DNA from: Mesorhizobium sp. YIM 152430 | Lineage (GTDB): Bacteria; Pseudomonadota; Alphaproteobacteria; Rhizobiales; Rhizobiaceae | Assembly: GCF_029210365.1 (NCBI RefSeq) | Contig: NZ_JARGES010000020.1 | Span: forward strand, 1 to 64,000 | Direction: 5' to 3' | DNA length: 64,000 nucleotides | Shown: positions 12,136 to 20,604 of the stretch, in pieces | Layout: every line of letters begins with the position of its first letter | Position numbering within the stretch: the stretch's first letter is position 1 | Notes under the pieces: generated by a model | The model's database searches: none | Told to the model about the DNA's origin: nothing | The model's input: only the letters and a program-made list of their open reading frames with translations | Position numbers and translations under genes: made by a program

Positions 12136-12161
12136 CCGGCCCTCGATCGGACGAGGGCCGG
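12136..12161 (-). terminator. GC-rich hairpin between lysC and ptsP
   Basis: CCGGCCCTCG pairs with CGAGGGCCGG around a 6-base loop. No T run follows on either strand, so it may be a weak or Rho-assisted terminator, or a processing site between the two genes. Confidence 0.4.
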
Positions 12162-12190
12162 CAACCGACTCCGTGTCGGCCGTTCCCCTC

Positions 12191-13444
12191 TTACTGCTTA
12201 TCCAGCCCGTAGACGGAATGCAAAGTCCGCACGGCCAATTCGGTGTAGGCCGCGTCGATCAGGATCGAAATCTTGATCTCGGACGTGGTGATCGCGCGGA
12301 TGTTGATGCCGCGGTCCGCCAGCGCCTTGAAGGCGATCGCCGCGACGCCGGCATGACTTCTCATGCCGATGCCGATCACCGAAACCTTGGCCATCCCCTC
12401 GTCATGCTGAAGGGCGTCGAAGCCGACCTGGTCCTTGTTCTTCTCCAGAACCCCCACGGCCTTGGCGACGTCCGCCGAAGGCACGGTGAAGGTCATGTCG
12501 GTGCGCGATCCATCCTCGGAAATGTTCTGGACGATCATGTCGACATTGATGTTGGCTTCGGCGAGCGGACCGAAGATGCCGGCGGCGACGCCCGGACGGT
12601 CTGCGACGCGGCGCAACGAAATCTGCGCTTCGTCCTTGGCGTAGGCGATGCCTGTTACGACTTGCTGTTCCACGATTTCATCCTCGTCGCAAATGAGCGT
12701 GCCGGGCGGGTTGTCGAAATCGCCCATGCCGGGGGCGTCCGGGTCTTCGAAGGAGGAGCGCACGAAGGTGCGCACCTTGTGTACCATGGCAAGCTCGACC
12801 GAGCGCACCTGCAAGACCTTGGCGCCGAGCGAGGCCATCTCCAGCATTTCCTCGAAGGAAATCTTGGCAAGGCGCCGGGCCTTCGGCTCGATGCGCGGAT
12901 CGGTCGTGTAGACGCCATCGACATCGGTATAAATGTCGCAGCGATCCGCCTTGACTGCGGCCGCGATGGCGACCGCGCTCGTATCCGAGCCGCCGCGCCC
13001 GAGCGTCGCGATGCGGTTGTCGGGCGCAAGCCCCTGAAAACCCGCGATCACCGCCACCTGCCCCTCGCCGAAGCGCTTTTGCAGGAACGATCCGTCGATC
13101 TCCTGGATGCGCGCGGCGCCATGCGCGTTGTCGGTCCTGATCGGAATCTGCCAGCCCTGCCAGGAACGGGCATGGACGCCCATCCCCTGAAGCGTGATCG
13201 CCAGAAGCCCGGCCGTCACCTGCTCGCCCGAAGCGACGACGGCGTCGTATTCGCGCGCATCGTGCATGGGCGAGGCTTCGCGGCACCAGGCGACGAGTTC
13301 GTTGGTCTTGCCCGACATGGCCGAGACGACCACGGCCACCTCGTGACCAGCATCCACCTCGCGTTTGACGTGGCGCGCGACATTGCGAATGCGGTTGATG
13401 TCGGCGACGGAGGTTCCGCCGAACTTCATCACGATACGCGCCAT
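12191..13444 (-). CDS. lysC: Aspartate kinase
   Basis: 417 residues. The N-terminal kinase domain opens with KFGGTSV (7-13), and two ACT domains fill about 270-417, the layout of lysine/threonine-inhibited class II aspartokinases. It phosphorylates aspartate, the first step toward lysine, threonine, methionine and diaminopimelate. Alphaproteobacterial homologues can also yield a smaller beta subunit from an internal start; that was not assessed. It lies upstream of ptsP on the same strand. Confidence 0.97.
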   Translation of the reverse strand: MARIVMKFGGTSVADINRIRNVARHVKREVDAGHEVAVVVSAMSGKTNELVAWCREASPMHDAREYDAVVASGEQVTAGLLAITLQGMGVHARSWQGWQIPIRTDNAHGAARIQEIDGSFLQKRFGEGQVAVIAGFQGLAPDNRIATLGRGGSDTSAVAIAAAVKADRCDIYTDVDGVYTTDPRIEPKARRLAKISFEEMLEMASLGAKVLQVRSVELAMVHKVRTFVRSSFEDPDAPGMGDFDNPPGTLICDEDEIVEQQVVTGIAYAKDEAQISLRRVADRPGVAAGIFGPLAEANINVDMIVQNISEDGSRTDMTFTVPSADVAKAVGVLEKNKDQVGFDALQHDEGMAKVSVIGIGMRSHAGVAAIAFKALADRGINIRAITTSEIKISILIDAAYTELAVRTLHSVYGLDKQ

Positions 13445-13478
13445 GAAAGGGAATTCCTCGGGGCAAAGATCGGTTCAT

Positions 13479-13504
13479 GCCGCCCGTCTTGAGCGTCGGG
13501 CGGC
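13479..13504 (-). terminator. Hairpin between the ABC exporter genes and lysC
   Basis: GCCGCCCG and CGGGCGGC form an 8-base-pair inverted repeat with a 10-base loop, 67 bases after the permease stop and 35 bases before lysC. It lacks a T run. It is either a weak terminator of the exporter operon or part of the lysC leader. Confidence 0.4.
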
Positions 13505-13570
13505 GGCGCGGGTTGCATACTCAAATCATCTGCCATGTGCAAGCGAGCATGCCCGCGGCGGAAGGCCGGC

Positions 13571-14332
13571 TTACTTCTTGAGCCGGTAGCCGGTGCGGAA
13601 CATCCAGTTCACGACGGCGAGGCAGACCGCGAGGAAGACGAGCGTCATCGTCAGACTCACCCAGACGCTGACATCCGACGTGCCGATGAAGCTCCAGCGG
13701 AAGCCCGAGACGAGATAGACGACCGGATTGGCGAGCGAGATCGTCTGCCAGACGGGCGGCAGCATGTCGAGCGAGTAGAAGGTGCCGCCCAGGAACGCGA
13801 GCGGCATGACGATCAGGAGCGGAATGATCTGCAATTTCTCGAACCCGTCCGCCCAGATGCCGATGATGAAGCCGAAAAGCGAGAAACTGACCGAGGTCAG
13901 GACCAGGAACAGCACCATCACCAAGGGATACCGGATTTCCAGGTCGACGAAGAACGCCGCCGTCGCGAGGATGACGAGGCCGATCATCATCGACTTCGTC
14001 GCCGCCGCGCCGACATAGGCGAGCACGATCTCGAAATGCGAGATCGGCGCCGAAAGCACCTCATAGATCGTGCCGGTGAACTTCGGGAAATAGATGCCGA
14101 ACGACGCGTTCGAGATCGAAAGCGTCAGGAGCGACATCATGATCAGCCCCGGCACGATGAACGCGCCGTAGGACACCCCGTCGATCGTCTCGATGCGCGA
14201 GCCGATCGCCGCGCCGAAGACGACGAAATAGAGCGAGGTCGAGACGACCGGCGAGATGACGCTTTGCATGATGGTGCGGAACGTGCGCGCCATCTCGAAC
14301 GTGTAGATGGCCTTGACGGCGTGGAAGTTCAT
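13571..14332 (-). CDS. ABC-2 type exporter permease (YadH-like)
   Basis: 253 residues with about six hydrophobic segments and the ABC-2 membrane fold. Length and pairing match E. coli YadH. It would form the membrane channel for the ATPase encoded just upstream; the two genes overlap by 4 bases (ATGA), indicating coupled translation. The substrate is unknown; relatives are annotated as multidrug or lipid exporters. Confidence 0.9.
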   Translation of the reverse strand: MNFHAVKAIYTFEMARTFRTIMQSVISPVVSTSLYFVVFGAAIGSRIETIDGVSYGAFIVPGLIMMSLLTLSISNASFGIYFPKFTGTIYEVLSAPISHFEIVLAYVGAAATKSMMIGLVILATAAFFVDLEIRYPLVMVLFLVLTSVSFSLFGFIIGIWADGFEKLQIIPLLIVMPLAFLGGTFYSLDMLPPVWQTISLANPVVYLVSGFRWSFIGTSDVSVWVSLTMTLVFLAVCLAVVNWMFRTGYRLKK

Positions 14333-15255
14333 GCCCGTTCCCTCACCAGGTCGACGAAGATGTCCTCGAGCGAGCTTTGCCGCGTCTCGAGGTCGCGAAA
14401 GCGGATGCCTGCGCTCGAAAGCTCGGCCAGCAGCGCCGTGATGCCGGTGCGCTCGCCTTGCGTATCGTAGGAATAGACGAGCCGGCGCCCGCTATCCGCG
14501 ATCTCCAGTCCCCGCGCGGCCAGCCCCGCCGGCAGCGCCGCCAGCGGCTCGGCAAGTTCCAGTTCGAGCTTTTTCCTGCCGAAGCGCTGCATCAGCGCCG
14601 TCTTGTCCTCGACAAGGATGATCTCGCCCTTGGAAATCACCCCGATCCGATCGGCCATCTCCTCGGCTTCCTCGATATAGTGCGTCGTCAGAATGATCGT
14701 GACGCCGGTCGCGCGCAGCCCGCGCACCATCTCCCACATATCGCGCCGCAGTTCCACGTCGACGCCGGCGGTCGGCTCGTCGAGGAAGAGCAGTTTCGGC
14801 TCGTGTGCGAGCGCCTTGGCGATCATCACGCGTCGCTTCATGCCGCCCGAAAGGTTGATGACCTTCTCGTCCTTCTTGTCCCACAGCGACAGCGCGCGCA
14901 GCACCTTCTCGACATGCGCCGCATCCTTTCCCTTGCCGAACAGCCCTCGGCTGAACGACACCGTCGCCCACACGCTCTCGAACGCATCGAGCGAGACGTC
15001 CTGCGGCACCAGCCCGATGATCGAGCGCGTCTTGCGATAGTCCGCGACGATCTCGTGCCCGTCGACCCTCACCTCCCCGCCGCTCGCATTGACGACCCCG
15101 CACACGATGCCGATCAGCGTCGTCTTGCCGGCCCCGTTGGGCCCGAGCAGCGCGAAGATTTCGCCCGGCTGCACTTCGAGGTCGACGCCCTTCAGCGCGG
15201 TGAAGCCGGAGGCATAGGTCTTTGTGAGATTTCGGATGGAGAGTGCGGGGGGCAT
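14329..15255 (-). CDS. ABC exporter ATP-binding protein (YadG-like)
   Basis: 308 residues from the ATG at 15255. The open frame extends further upstream, but the extension is unlike the family and runs into the ubiG leader. Walker A is GPNGAGKT, the signature is LSGGMKRR and Walker B is [12 protein letters not shown]. The length and the [16 protein letters not shown] stretch are close to E. coli YadG. It powers the coupled ABC-2 permease. It is divergent from ubiG with 154 bases between. Confidence 0.92.
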   Translation of the reverse strand: MPPALSIRNLTKTYASGFTALKGVDLEVQPGEIFALLGPNGAGKTTLIGIVCGVVNASGGEVRVDGHEIVADYRKTRSIIGLVPQDVSLDAFESVWATVSFSRGLFGKGKDAAHVEKVLRALSLWDKKDEKVINLSGGMKRRVMIAKALAHEPKLLFLDEPTAGVDVELRRDMWEMVRGLRATGVTIILTTHYIEEAEEMADRIGVISKGEIILVEDKTALMQRFGRKKLELELAEPLAALPAGLAARGLEIADSGRRLVYSYDTQGERTGITALLAELSSAGIRFRDLETRQSSLEDIFVDLVRERA

Positions 15256-15409
15256 GGCGGACTTTCGAAATGCGTGAGGCGCAGCGGATATAGGTCGCAG
15301 CACCAAGGACGCAATCGCCAGATGCAATCCGACATCAGGCTCCTGACATTGCGTGCGCTTGACTTTTCCCCGCACCCGCCCGACTTGACCCTTCCTGAAG
15401 GAGACACGC

Positions 15410-16156
15410 ATGTCAGACGCCCAGCGCACCACCATCGACGCCGGCGAGGTCGAACGCTTCTCGCGCCTCGCCCAGGAATGGTGGAACCCGAACGGCAAGT
15501 TCAAGCCGCTGCACAAGTTCAACCCGGTGCGCCTCGCCTATATCCGCGACCAGGTGGCCACCCACTTCGGCCGCGATCCGCGCGCCGCAAAACCCTTCGA
15601 CGGCCTGCGCCTGCTCGACATCGGCTGCGGCGGCGGCCTTCTCTGCGAGCCGATGGCGCGCCTCGGCGCGGAGGTGGTCGGCGCAGACGCCTCGGCCACC
15701 AATATCGAAGTGGCGAAGATCCACGCCGCCGAGGCCAAGGTGAAGATCGACTACCGCGCCACGACCGCCGAGGCGCTGGCCGATGCCGGCGAGAAATTCG
15801 ACGTCGTATTGAACATGGAAGTCGTCGAGCATGTCGCCGACGTCGATCTCTTCCTGTCGAAATGCGCCCATATGGTGAAGCCCGGCGGGCTGATGTTCGT
15901 CGCCACCATCAACCGCACGCTCAAGGCCTGGGGCCTGGCGATCATCGGCGCGGAATATGTTCTCGGCTGGCTGCCGAAGGGCACCCACCAATATGACAAG
16001 CTCGTCCGTCCCGAGGAACTGGACAAGGGATTGGCCGACACCGGCATGTCGGTCGTCGAGCGCACCGGCGTCACCTACAACCCGCTGACCGACCAGTGGA
16101 ACCGTTCGCGCGATCTCGACGTCAACTACATGATCCTGGCCTCGAAACCGGAATAG
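15410..16156 (+). CDS. ubiG: Ubiquinone biosynthesis O-methyltransferase UbiG
   Basis: 248 residues with the SAM-binding motif LLDIGCGGG (68-76) and the typical UbiG opening ([20 protein letters not shown]). It carries out both O-methylations in ubiquinone synthesis. GAAGGAG sits just before the ATG. In many Hyphomicrobiales ubiG lies next to lysC; here the two-gene ABC exporter lies between them. Confidence 0.96.
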   Translation: MSDAQRTTIDAGEVERFSRLAQEWWNPNGKFKPLHKFNPVRLAYIRDQVATHFGRDPRAAKPFDGLRLLDIGCGGGLLCEPMARLGAEVVGADASATNIEVAKIHAAEAKVKIDYRATTAEALADAGEKFDVVLNMEVVEHVADVDLFLSKCAHMVKPGGLMFVATINRTLKAWGLAIIGAEYVLGWLPKGTHQYDKLVRPEELDKGLADTGMSVVERTGVTYNPLTDQWNRSRDLDVNYMILASKPE

Positions 16157-16180
16157 ACGCAATCGGCCCGGCCGAGCCGA

Positions 16181-16606
16181 TCAATTGTGCTCGTCTGGAA
16201 ACGTCGGTAGCGGCATGAAGTCGACGCCGTCCTCGGCAAGGCTCCTGACCTCCTCGACCGAGGCTTCGCCATAGATGCCGCGCCGTTCCACCTCGCCGAA
16301 ATGGATCTTGCGCGCCTCCTCGGCAAATTTTTCGCCGACATAGTCCGCATTCTGGCGCACCTGGTCGGCCATTTCCTTGAGCTTGGTCAGCATCTGCCGC
16401 TGTTCGGCGCCGACCGCGAGCGCGATCTTTTCCTGCTTGCGCCCGGTCGAGACGGCCGGCGCCATCAGCGCCTTGCCGACCTTGGCCGAATGGCAGGTCG
16501 GGCACGAAACGAGCCCGCGCTTCTGTTGGCCCTCATAGTCGTCATTGGAGCGGAACCAGCCATCGAACTCGTGACCGGCGTCGCAAACGAGGTTGAACCG
16601 GATCAT
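16181..16606 (-). CDS. DUF1178 family zinc-ribbon-like protein
   Basis: 141 residues. The N terminus (MIRFNLVCDAGHEFDGWFR) and a CPTC pair form the conserved DUF1178 pattern: Cys8-X2-His and CPTC around 36-39 could bind a metal. The middle is helical and charged. Function is unknown. Its ATG overlaps the end of the amidase gene by 4 bases, so the two are translated together; the third gene is a glutaredoxin. Co-occurrence suggests a role in thiol or glutathione metabolism, which is inference. Confidence 0.88.
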   Translation of the reverse strand: MIRFNLVCDAGHEFDGWFRSNDDYEGQQKRGLVSCPTCHSAKVGKALMAPAVSTGRKQEKIALAVGAEQRQMLTKLKEMADQVRQNADYVGEKFAEEARKIHFGEVERRGIYGEASVEEVRSLAEDGVDFMPLPTFPDEHN

Positions 16607-17457
16607 GACGCGTTCGCCAGCCCTGCGCCGTCGGCGATGGTGAAATCGCGCGCGTTCTTCAGATTCGGCACCTTGCCCCGCGCGGCCGCCGAAGCAGCGA
16701 GATCGATCTCCGCAAGCACCACGCCCGGCTCCGCGCCGTCCGCCTCGGCCAGAACCTTGCCCCACGGATCGACGATCAGCGAATGGCCATAGGTCTCGCG
16801 CCCGTCCTCGTGACGGCCGCCCTGCGCGGCGGCGATGACGAAGGCGCCGTTCTCGATCGCGCGGGCGCGGATCAGCACGTGCCAGTGCGCCTCGCCGGTC
16901 TGCCGCGTGAAGGCGGCCGGCACGGTCAGCACCGAGGCACCCGCCAGTGCCTGCGCGCGAAAAAGCTGCGGGAAGCGCAGATCGTAGCAGACCGCAAGCC
17001 CCACGCGCCCGAAGGGGAGGTCGACGACGGTCGAAACCCTGCCCGGTTCGTAGGTCGCCGACTCGCGCCAGCTCTCGCCCTTGTCGAGATCGACGTCGAA
17101 CATGTGGATCTTGTCGTAGGTCGCAAGACGCGCGCCGTCCGGCCCGAAGACGAAGGCGCGGTTGGCGACCTTGCCGTCCGGCCGCGCGATCGCGGTCGAG
17201 CCGACATGGACGACGATGCCCAGTTCGGCCGCAAGTTCACCCGCGCGGGCGACCAGCGCATCCTTGTCGTCGGAGGTGATCATCGCGCGAAGGCTGTCGC
17301 GGTCGCGCACCAGCGCGCCGGTCATCTCGGGCGATTGCACATAGGTCGCGCCCTTGCCCGCCGCCTCGCGCACCAGCGCCTCGAAATCGGCGATGTTGCG
17401 TGTCAGCGACGTCGAGGAGCGCATCTGTAGCGCGGCGACCTTCACCGTTCCGCTCAT
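16603..17457 (-). CDS. Carbon-nitrogen hydrolase, Nit1-like (probable deaminated-glutathione amidase)
   Basis: 284 residues. The nitrilase-superfamily triad is visible: E44 (QSPEMTG), K116 (TYDKIHMFD) and C157 (GLAVCYDLRFP). The sequence resembles the Nit1/Nit branch, whose members repair deaminated glutathione, a side product of transaminases. Placement next to glutaredoxin (4-base overlap) and DUF1178 fits that role. An omega-amidase activity cannot be excluded. Confidence 0.9.
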   Translation of the reverse strand: MSGTVKVAALQMRSSTSLTRNIADFEALVREAAGKGATYVQSPEMTGALVRDRDSLRAMITSDDKDALVARAGELAAELGIVVHVGSTAIARPDGKVANRAFVFGPDGARLATYDKIHMFDVDLDKGESWRESATYEPGRVSTVVDLPFGRVGLAVCYDLRFPQLFRAQALAGASVLTVPAAFTRQTGEAHWHVLIRARAIENGAFVIAAAQGGRHEDGRETYGHSLIVDPWGKVLAEADGAEPGVVLAEIDLAASAAARGKVPNLKNARDFTIADGAGLANAS

Positions 17458-17720
17458 GCCCGGCCACCCTTCAGAATCGTGTCGAGCCGGCCTTCGGCAT
17501 CGAGCGCGTGCAATTCGTCCGATCCGCCGACATGCCGGCCATGAATGAAAATCTGCGGAAAGGTCGACCGGCCATTGGCCTTAGCGATCATTTCCTGGCG
17601 CAGGTCGGCAGCAAAGCTGGCATCATGCTCGACATAGGCGACGCCCTTCCTGTCGAGGAGCCGCTTGGCTGCTGCGCAATAGCCGCACATCATGCGCGTG
17701 TAGATTTCGACGTCGGCCAT
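17454..17720 (-). CDS. grxC: Glutaredoxin 3
   Basis: 88 residues from the ATG at 17720. The dithiol active site CGYC is at 12-15, and the glutathione-binding TFP-type turn appears as STFPQIFI, followed by GGSDEL. It reduces disulfides and mixed glutathione disulfides in the cytoplasm. It is the first gene of the grxC-amidase-DUF1178 operon, with a 4-base overlap at its end, and lies 29 bases after comF. Confidence 0.95.
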   Translation of the reverse strand: MADVEIYTRMMCGYCAAAKRLLDRKGVAYVEHDASFAADLRQEMIAKANGRSTFPQIFIHGRHVGGSDELHALDAEGRLDTILKGGRA

Positions 17721-17749
17721 GTATCGGTCCGCCCTGTTGCCTTTGCCGG

Positions 17750-18553
17750 TTATATAGGCTCTGGCCGCGCGTGCCGGAAGTCCCCGCTTCGCCTGAAATC
17801 GCCCGGAAGCACACGCGCGAAGGTCAGCACCGAGATTTCGGCCGCTCCCGCCCGCCGCAGGCATCCGGCAAGCGCCGAGACGGTCGCGCCGGTCGTGTAG
17901 ACGTCGTCGACGATGCAGACGTGTTTCCCGGAGATCAGCGCCTTCGATCCCTCGGGCACGCGAAAGGCGGCGCGGACGTTGTCCTGACGCTCCTTCGCCT
18001 TCAGCCCCACTTGCTGGCGGGTTTTCTTGACGCGGATCACGGCATCGGCAGCGAGCGGCCGGCCCGTTTTGCTGGCGATGGCGCGCGCGAGCTCCGCCGA
18101 CTGGTTGAACCGCCGCGTGAAGAAGCGCTGGCGGTGCAGCGGCACTGGCACGATGAGATCGGCGCGGTCGAGAATGTCCCGGCCCGCGCGCACCATCCAG
18201 CCTGCCAGCCAGGGCGCAAGGTCGGTGCGGTCCTGATATTTGAGGCTCTGCGCCAGCCTTCGCGCCGCGCCTTCATAGGCAACGGCCGCACGCGCGCGAT
18301 CATAGGCCGGCGGCGATGCCATGACGGCCGGCGAAATCGCGCCCGCTCCCATGTCGAAGGCGAAAGGGACGCCCGAGACGGCGCACCAGGGTTCGTCGAG
18401 AAAATGAATGTCGCCCCAGCATGAGACGCACATCGTCCCCCCGGCCGCAACGATTCTGCGGCAGCCGAGACAGGTCGGCGGAAAGATCATCCGTCCCGCG
18501 ATCTGGCCGGCAATGGTGCCGGCGGACTTGATCTTTCCAAGCCGTTCCACCAC
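17750..18553 (-). CDS. ComF family phosphoribosyltransferase-like protein
   Basis: About 267 residues from a GTG at 18553. An ATG at 18619 is also open, but it would interlock with the start codon of the divergent gene. An N-terminal double-zinc-ribbon pattern (CLGC and CVSC) precedes a type I phosphoribosyltransferase fold with the PRPP loop VCIVDDVYTTGAT near the C terminus. ComF proteins take part in DNA uptake in competent bacteria; in alphaproteobacteria the role is unclear. It is upstream of grxC on the same strand. Confidence 0.88.
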   Translation of the reverse strand: MVERLGKIKSAGTIAGQIAGRMIFPPTCLGCRRIVAAGGTMCVSCWGDIHFLDEPWCAVSGVPFAFDMGAGAISPAVMASPPAYDRARAAVAYEGAARRLAQSLKYQDRTDLAPWLAGWMVRAGRDILDRADLIVPVPLHRQRFFTRRFNQSAELARAIASKTGRPLAADAVIRVKKTRQQVGLKAKERQDNVRAAFRVPEGSKALISGKHVCIVDDVYTTGATVSALAGCLRRAGAAEISVLTFARVLPGDFRRSGDFRHARPEPI

Positions 18554-18617
18554 GAGACTTTTCAAGCCCGGCTTCCCATATCCACCCCATCGCCGCGCAA
18601 TCTCGCATCGGGATATC

Positions 18618-19475
18618 ATGGACGCAATCTTCGATCAGAATCGCGCGCTCGGCCACAAGAAGCGCGCCCTCGCCCAGACAGGTCGCCATGGCGATTTTCT
18701 GATGCGCGCCGCCTCGCTCGAGCTTGCCGAGCGCCTTTCGACGGTGAGCCGCGATTTCGGCTGCGCGGTCGTGCTGCACGGCATCGTCGACGAGGCCGCG
18801 CGGGCCGTTGCCGCGACGGGGAAGGCCGGCAGCATCGAACGGATCGAGGCGGACGCCGCCCTCTTCGGCAATGGGTCGGGCACGGTTTTGCCGGTCGATC
18901 GTCTCGCGCTGCCGCCGGAGAGCGCGGACCTCGCCGTCTCGCTTTATGCGTTGGGTGAAGTCGACGACGTGCCTGGAACGCTGGCCCAGATCAGACGGTT
19001 GTTGCGGCCGGACGGCCTGTTTCTCGGCTGCCTGCCTGGTGCGGGAACCTTGAAGGAACTGCGCGAGGTCCTGTTGGCCGCGGAAGCCGAGATCACCGGC
19101 GGCGCGGCGAGCCGCGTCCATCCCTTCGTCGACATCCGCGATGCCGGGGCGCTTTTGCAGCGTGCGGGCTTCGCGCTTCCCGTCGCCGATATCGAGGAAA
19201 CGACCGTTCGCTACGACACGATGTTCGATCTGATGCGGGACCTGCGAGCCATGGGCGCTACGAACAGCCTCGTCGGCGCGCGTCCCGTCCGGCGCATCGT
19301 TCTGGTCCGCGCGGCCGAGCTTTATGCCGAGCGCTTCGCCGATGCGGACGGGCGCATCCGTGCGACATTCGCGACTGTCTGGCTGTCGGGCTGGGCACCG
19401 CATGGCTCGCAGCAGAAGCCCGCGCGGCGTGGCAGTGCAACGGTCTCGCTTGCAAAGGCGCTCAGAACGGATTGA
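18618..19475 (+). CDS. Methyltransferase-fold protein of the NDUFAF5/BioC-like group
   Basis: 285 residues. The opening (IFDQNRALGHKKRALAQTG) and the overall fold match the alphaproteobacterial relatives of mitochondrial NDUFAF5, which hydroxylates an arginine in a complex I subunit rather than methylating it. The sequence also resembles BioC-type SAM methyltransferases. Given the alphaproteobacterial origin of mitochondria, a complex I assembly role is a fair guess but is inference. It is divergent from comF and convergent with the Flp pilin gene. Confidence 0.85.
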   Translation: MDAIFDQNRALGHKKRALAQTGRHGDFLMRAASLELAERLSTVSRDFGCAVVLHGIVDEAARAVAATGKAGSIERIEADAALFGNGSGTVLPVDRLALPPESADLAVSLYALGEVDDVPGTLAQIRRLLRPDGLFLGCLPGAGTLKELREVLLAAEAEITGGAASRVHPFVDIRDAGALLQRAGFALPVADIEETTVRYDTMFDLMRDLRAMGATNSLVGARPVRRIVLVRAAELYAERFADADGRIRATFATVWLSGWAPHGSQQKPARRGSATVSLAKALRTD

Positions 19476-19479
19476 GCGA

Positions 19480-19665
19480 TCAGCGGGTCAGAACCTCGTT
19501 GATCTTGCTTTCGTTCCCGCCCCACAGATCGGAGATGGCCGTGCCGGTCGCCGAAGCGCCGCCGATGATCGCAACGCCGATCAGCGTGGCGATCAGGCCG
19601 TATTCAATGGCCGTCGCTCCGCTTTCGTCTGTCAGGAATCGTCTCCACATGGCCCGCCTCGTCAT
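19480..19665 (-). CDS. Flp family type IVb pilin
   Basis: 61 residues. A short leader ends in DESG, followed by ATAIEYGLIATLIGVAIIG. This is the class IVb prepilin pattern, with cleavage after the glycine and Glu+5/Tyr+6. The hydrophobic helix packs the pilus core. AGGAAAGAG precedes the ATG. Flp pilins are secreted by the Tad apparatus for surface attachment, but no tad/cpa genes occur in this window. The stop codon lies 4 bases from that of the methyltransferase gene. Confidence 0.93.
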   Translation of the reverse strand: MTRRAMWRRFLTDESGATAIEYGLIATLIGVAIIGGASATGTAISDLWGGNESKINEVLTR

Positions 19666-19756
19666 TCAACATGCTCTTTCCTAGCACCGAGAAGTTAGGA
19701 AGCTGCCAAGAGGCGTCGTTAAGGAAGTATGGAACGTTAAGGCACGATTGCCCGCA

Positions 19757-20074
19757 TCAGCATGACCCGGAACGCACGCCAGAATCGCGGATGATGCACA
19801 CGGCTTTGGGATCGGACTGCAAGACGCTGCGCCGGATCGTGTAGCTCTCGCCGCTGCCGCTGCGAGACGCGATGCTGCCGGTCGACATCATGTCGATTCC
19901 AGGCGACTGCACGGATGCAAACATGCGATCGCGGGCTTGCTTGTCGGCGATGGGAACCAGGATCAGCGTCAGCGCGACCGCGGCCGAGCCGAACAGCAGC
20001 GTGACGCGCAGGATTCCCGCGCTGGTCTGGCTGATCAAAAATCGGCCTGATAGGTCGTGCCCGTCGCGTGCCAT
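19757..20074 (-). CDS. Small single-span membrane protein of unknown function
   Basis: 105 residues from the ATG at 20074. One membrane helix (about 22-43, ILRVTLLFGSAAVALTLILV) follows a basic N terminus, giving a likely N-in orientation. The periplasmic part contains a MMSTGSI stretch typical of many small rhizobial envelope proteins and two cysteines near the C terminus. I do not recognise a family. It sits just upstream of the Flp pilin gene on the same strand. Confidence 0.65.
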   Translation of the reverse strand: MARDGHDLSGRFLISQTSAGILRVTLLFGSAAVALTLILVPIADKQARDRMFASVQSPGIDMMSTGSIASRSGSGESYTIRRSVLQSDPKAVCIIRDSGVRSGSC

Positions 20075-20178
20075 GCGAAGTCCTGTTGCCGGATGAAATC
20101 CACAGGACTTTTGCAGAATTGGCTGAATCATCGATTAACGGGAAAACTCGAAGTTTAAGAATCCGCGTTCGTCGCGCG

Positions 20179-20604
20179 TCACAAAAGATCGATGAGAAAC
20201 GGGATCAACGGCTCGTCGGCCGGCGGCATCGGATAGTCCCGCATCCTGGTCGGGCGCACCCATTTCAGTTGCTGCGCTTCCAGCGGCTGCGGAATGCCCC
20301 AGAAGCGGCGGCACACGAAGAGCGGCATCAGGAGGTTGAAGGTCTCGTAGGAATGGCTGGCGAAGGTCAGCGGCGCGAGGCACGCCGTCTTGGTTTCGAT
20401 GCCGAGTTCTTCTTGGAGCTCGCGCACCACGGTTTCCTCCGGCGTCTCGCCGGCTTCCACTTTGCCGCCGGGAAATTCCCACAGCCCGCCCAACTGTTTG
20501 TGGGCGGGGCGCTGCGCAAGCAGAACGCGCCCGTCCGCATCGACCAGCGCGCAGGCGGCGACGAGCAGCAGGCGTTTCGGTCCGGCATCGACCGCATCGC
20601 TCAT
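20179..20604 (-). CDS. mutT: NUDIX hydrolase, MutT-like 8-oxo-dGTP diphosphatase
   Basis: 141 residues. The full Nudix box runs from G47 to I69 (GX5EX7REUXEEXGU, with E53, R61, E62, E65, E66). The length and the LWEFPGGKVE opening match MutT, which removes oxidised dGTP from the nucleotide pool. Its ATG overlaps the end of the GNAT gene by 4 bases. Confidence 0.92.
   Translation of the reverse strand: MSDAVDAGPKRLLLVAACALVDADGRVLLAQRPAHKQLGGLWEFPGGKVEAGETPEETVVRELQEELGIETKTACLAPLTFASHSYETFNLLMPLFVCRRFWGIPQPLEAQQLKWVRPTRMRDYPMPPADEPLIPFLIDLL

Noticed and set aside
13535-14470. 311-codon open frame antisense to the ABC permease
   Set aside because: Highly charged product without hydrophobic core, as expected from reversing a membrane protein gene.
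15256-15522. N-terminal extension of the ABC ATPase
   Set aside because: It has no family similarity and would run through the ubiG promoter and start; the ATG at 15255 gives the YadG length.
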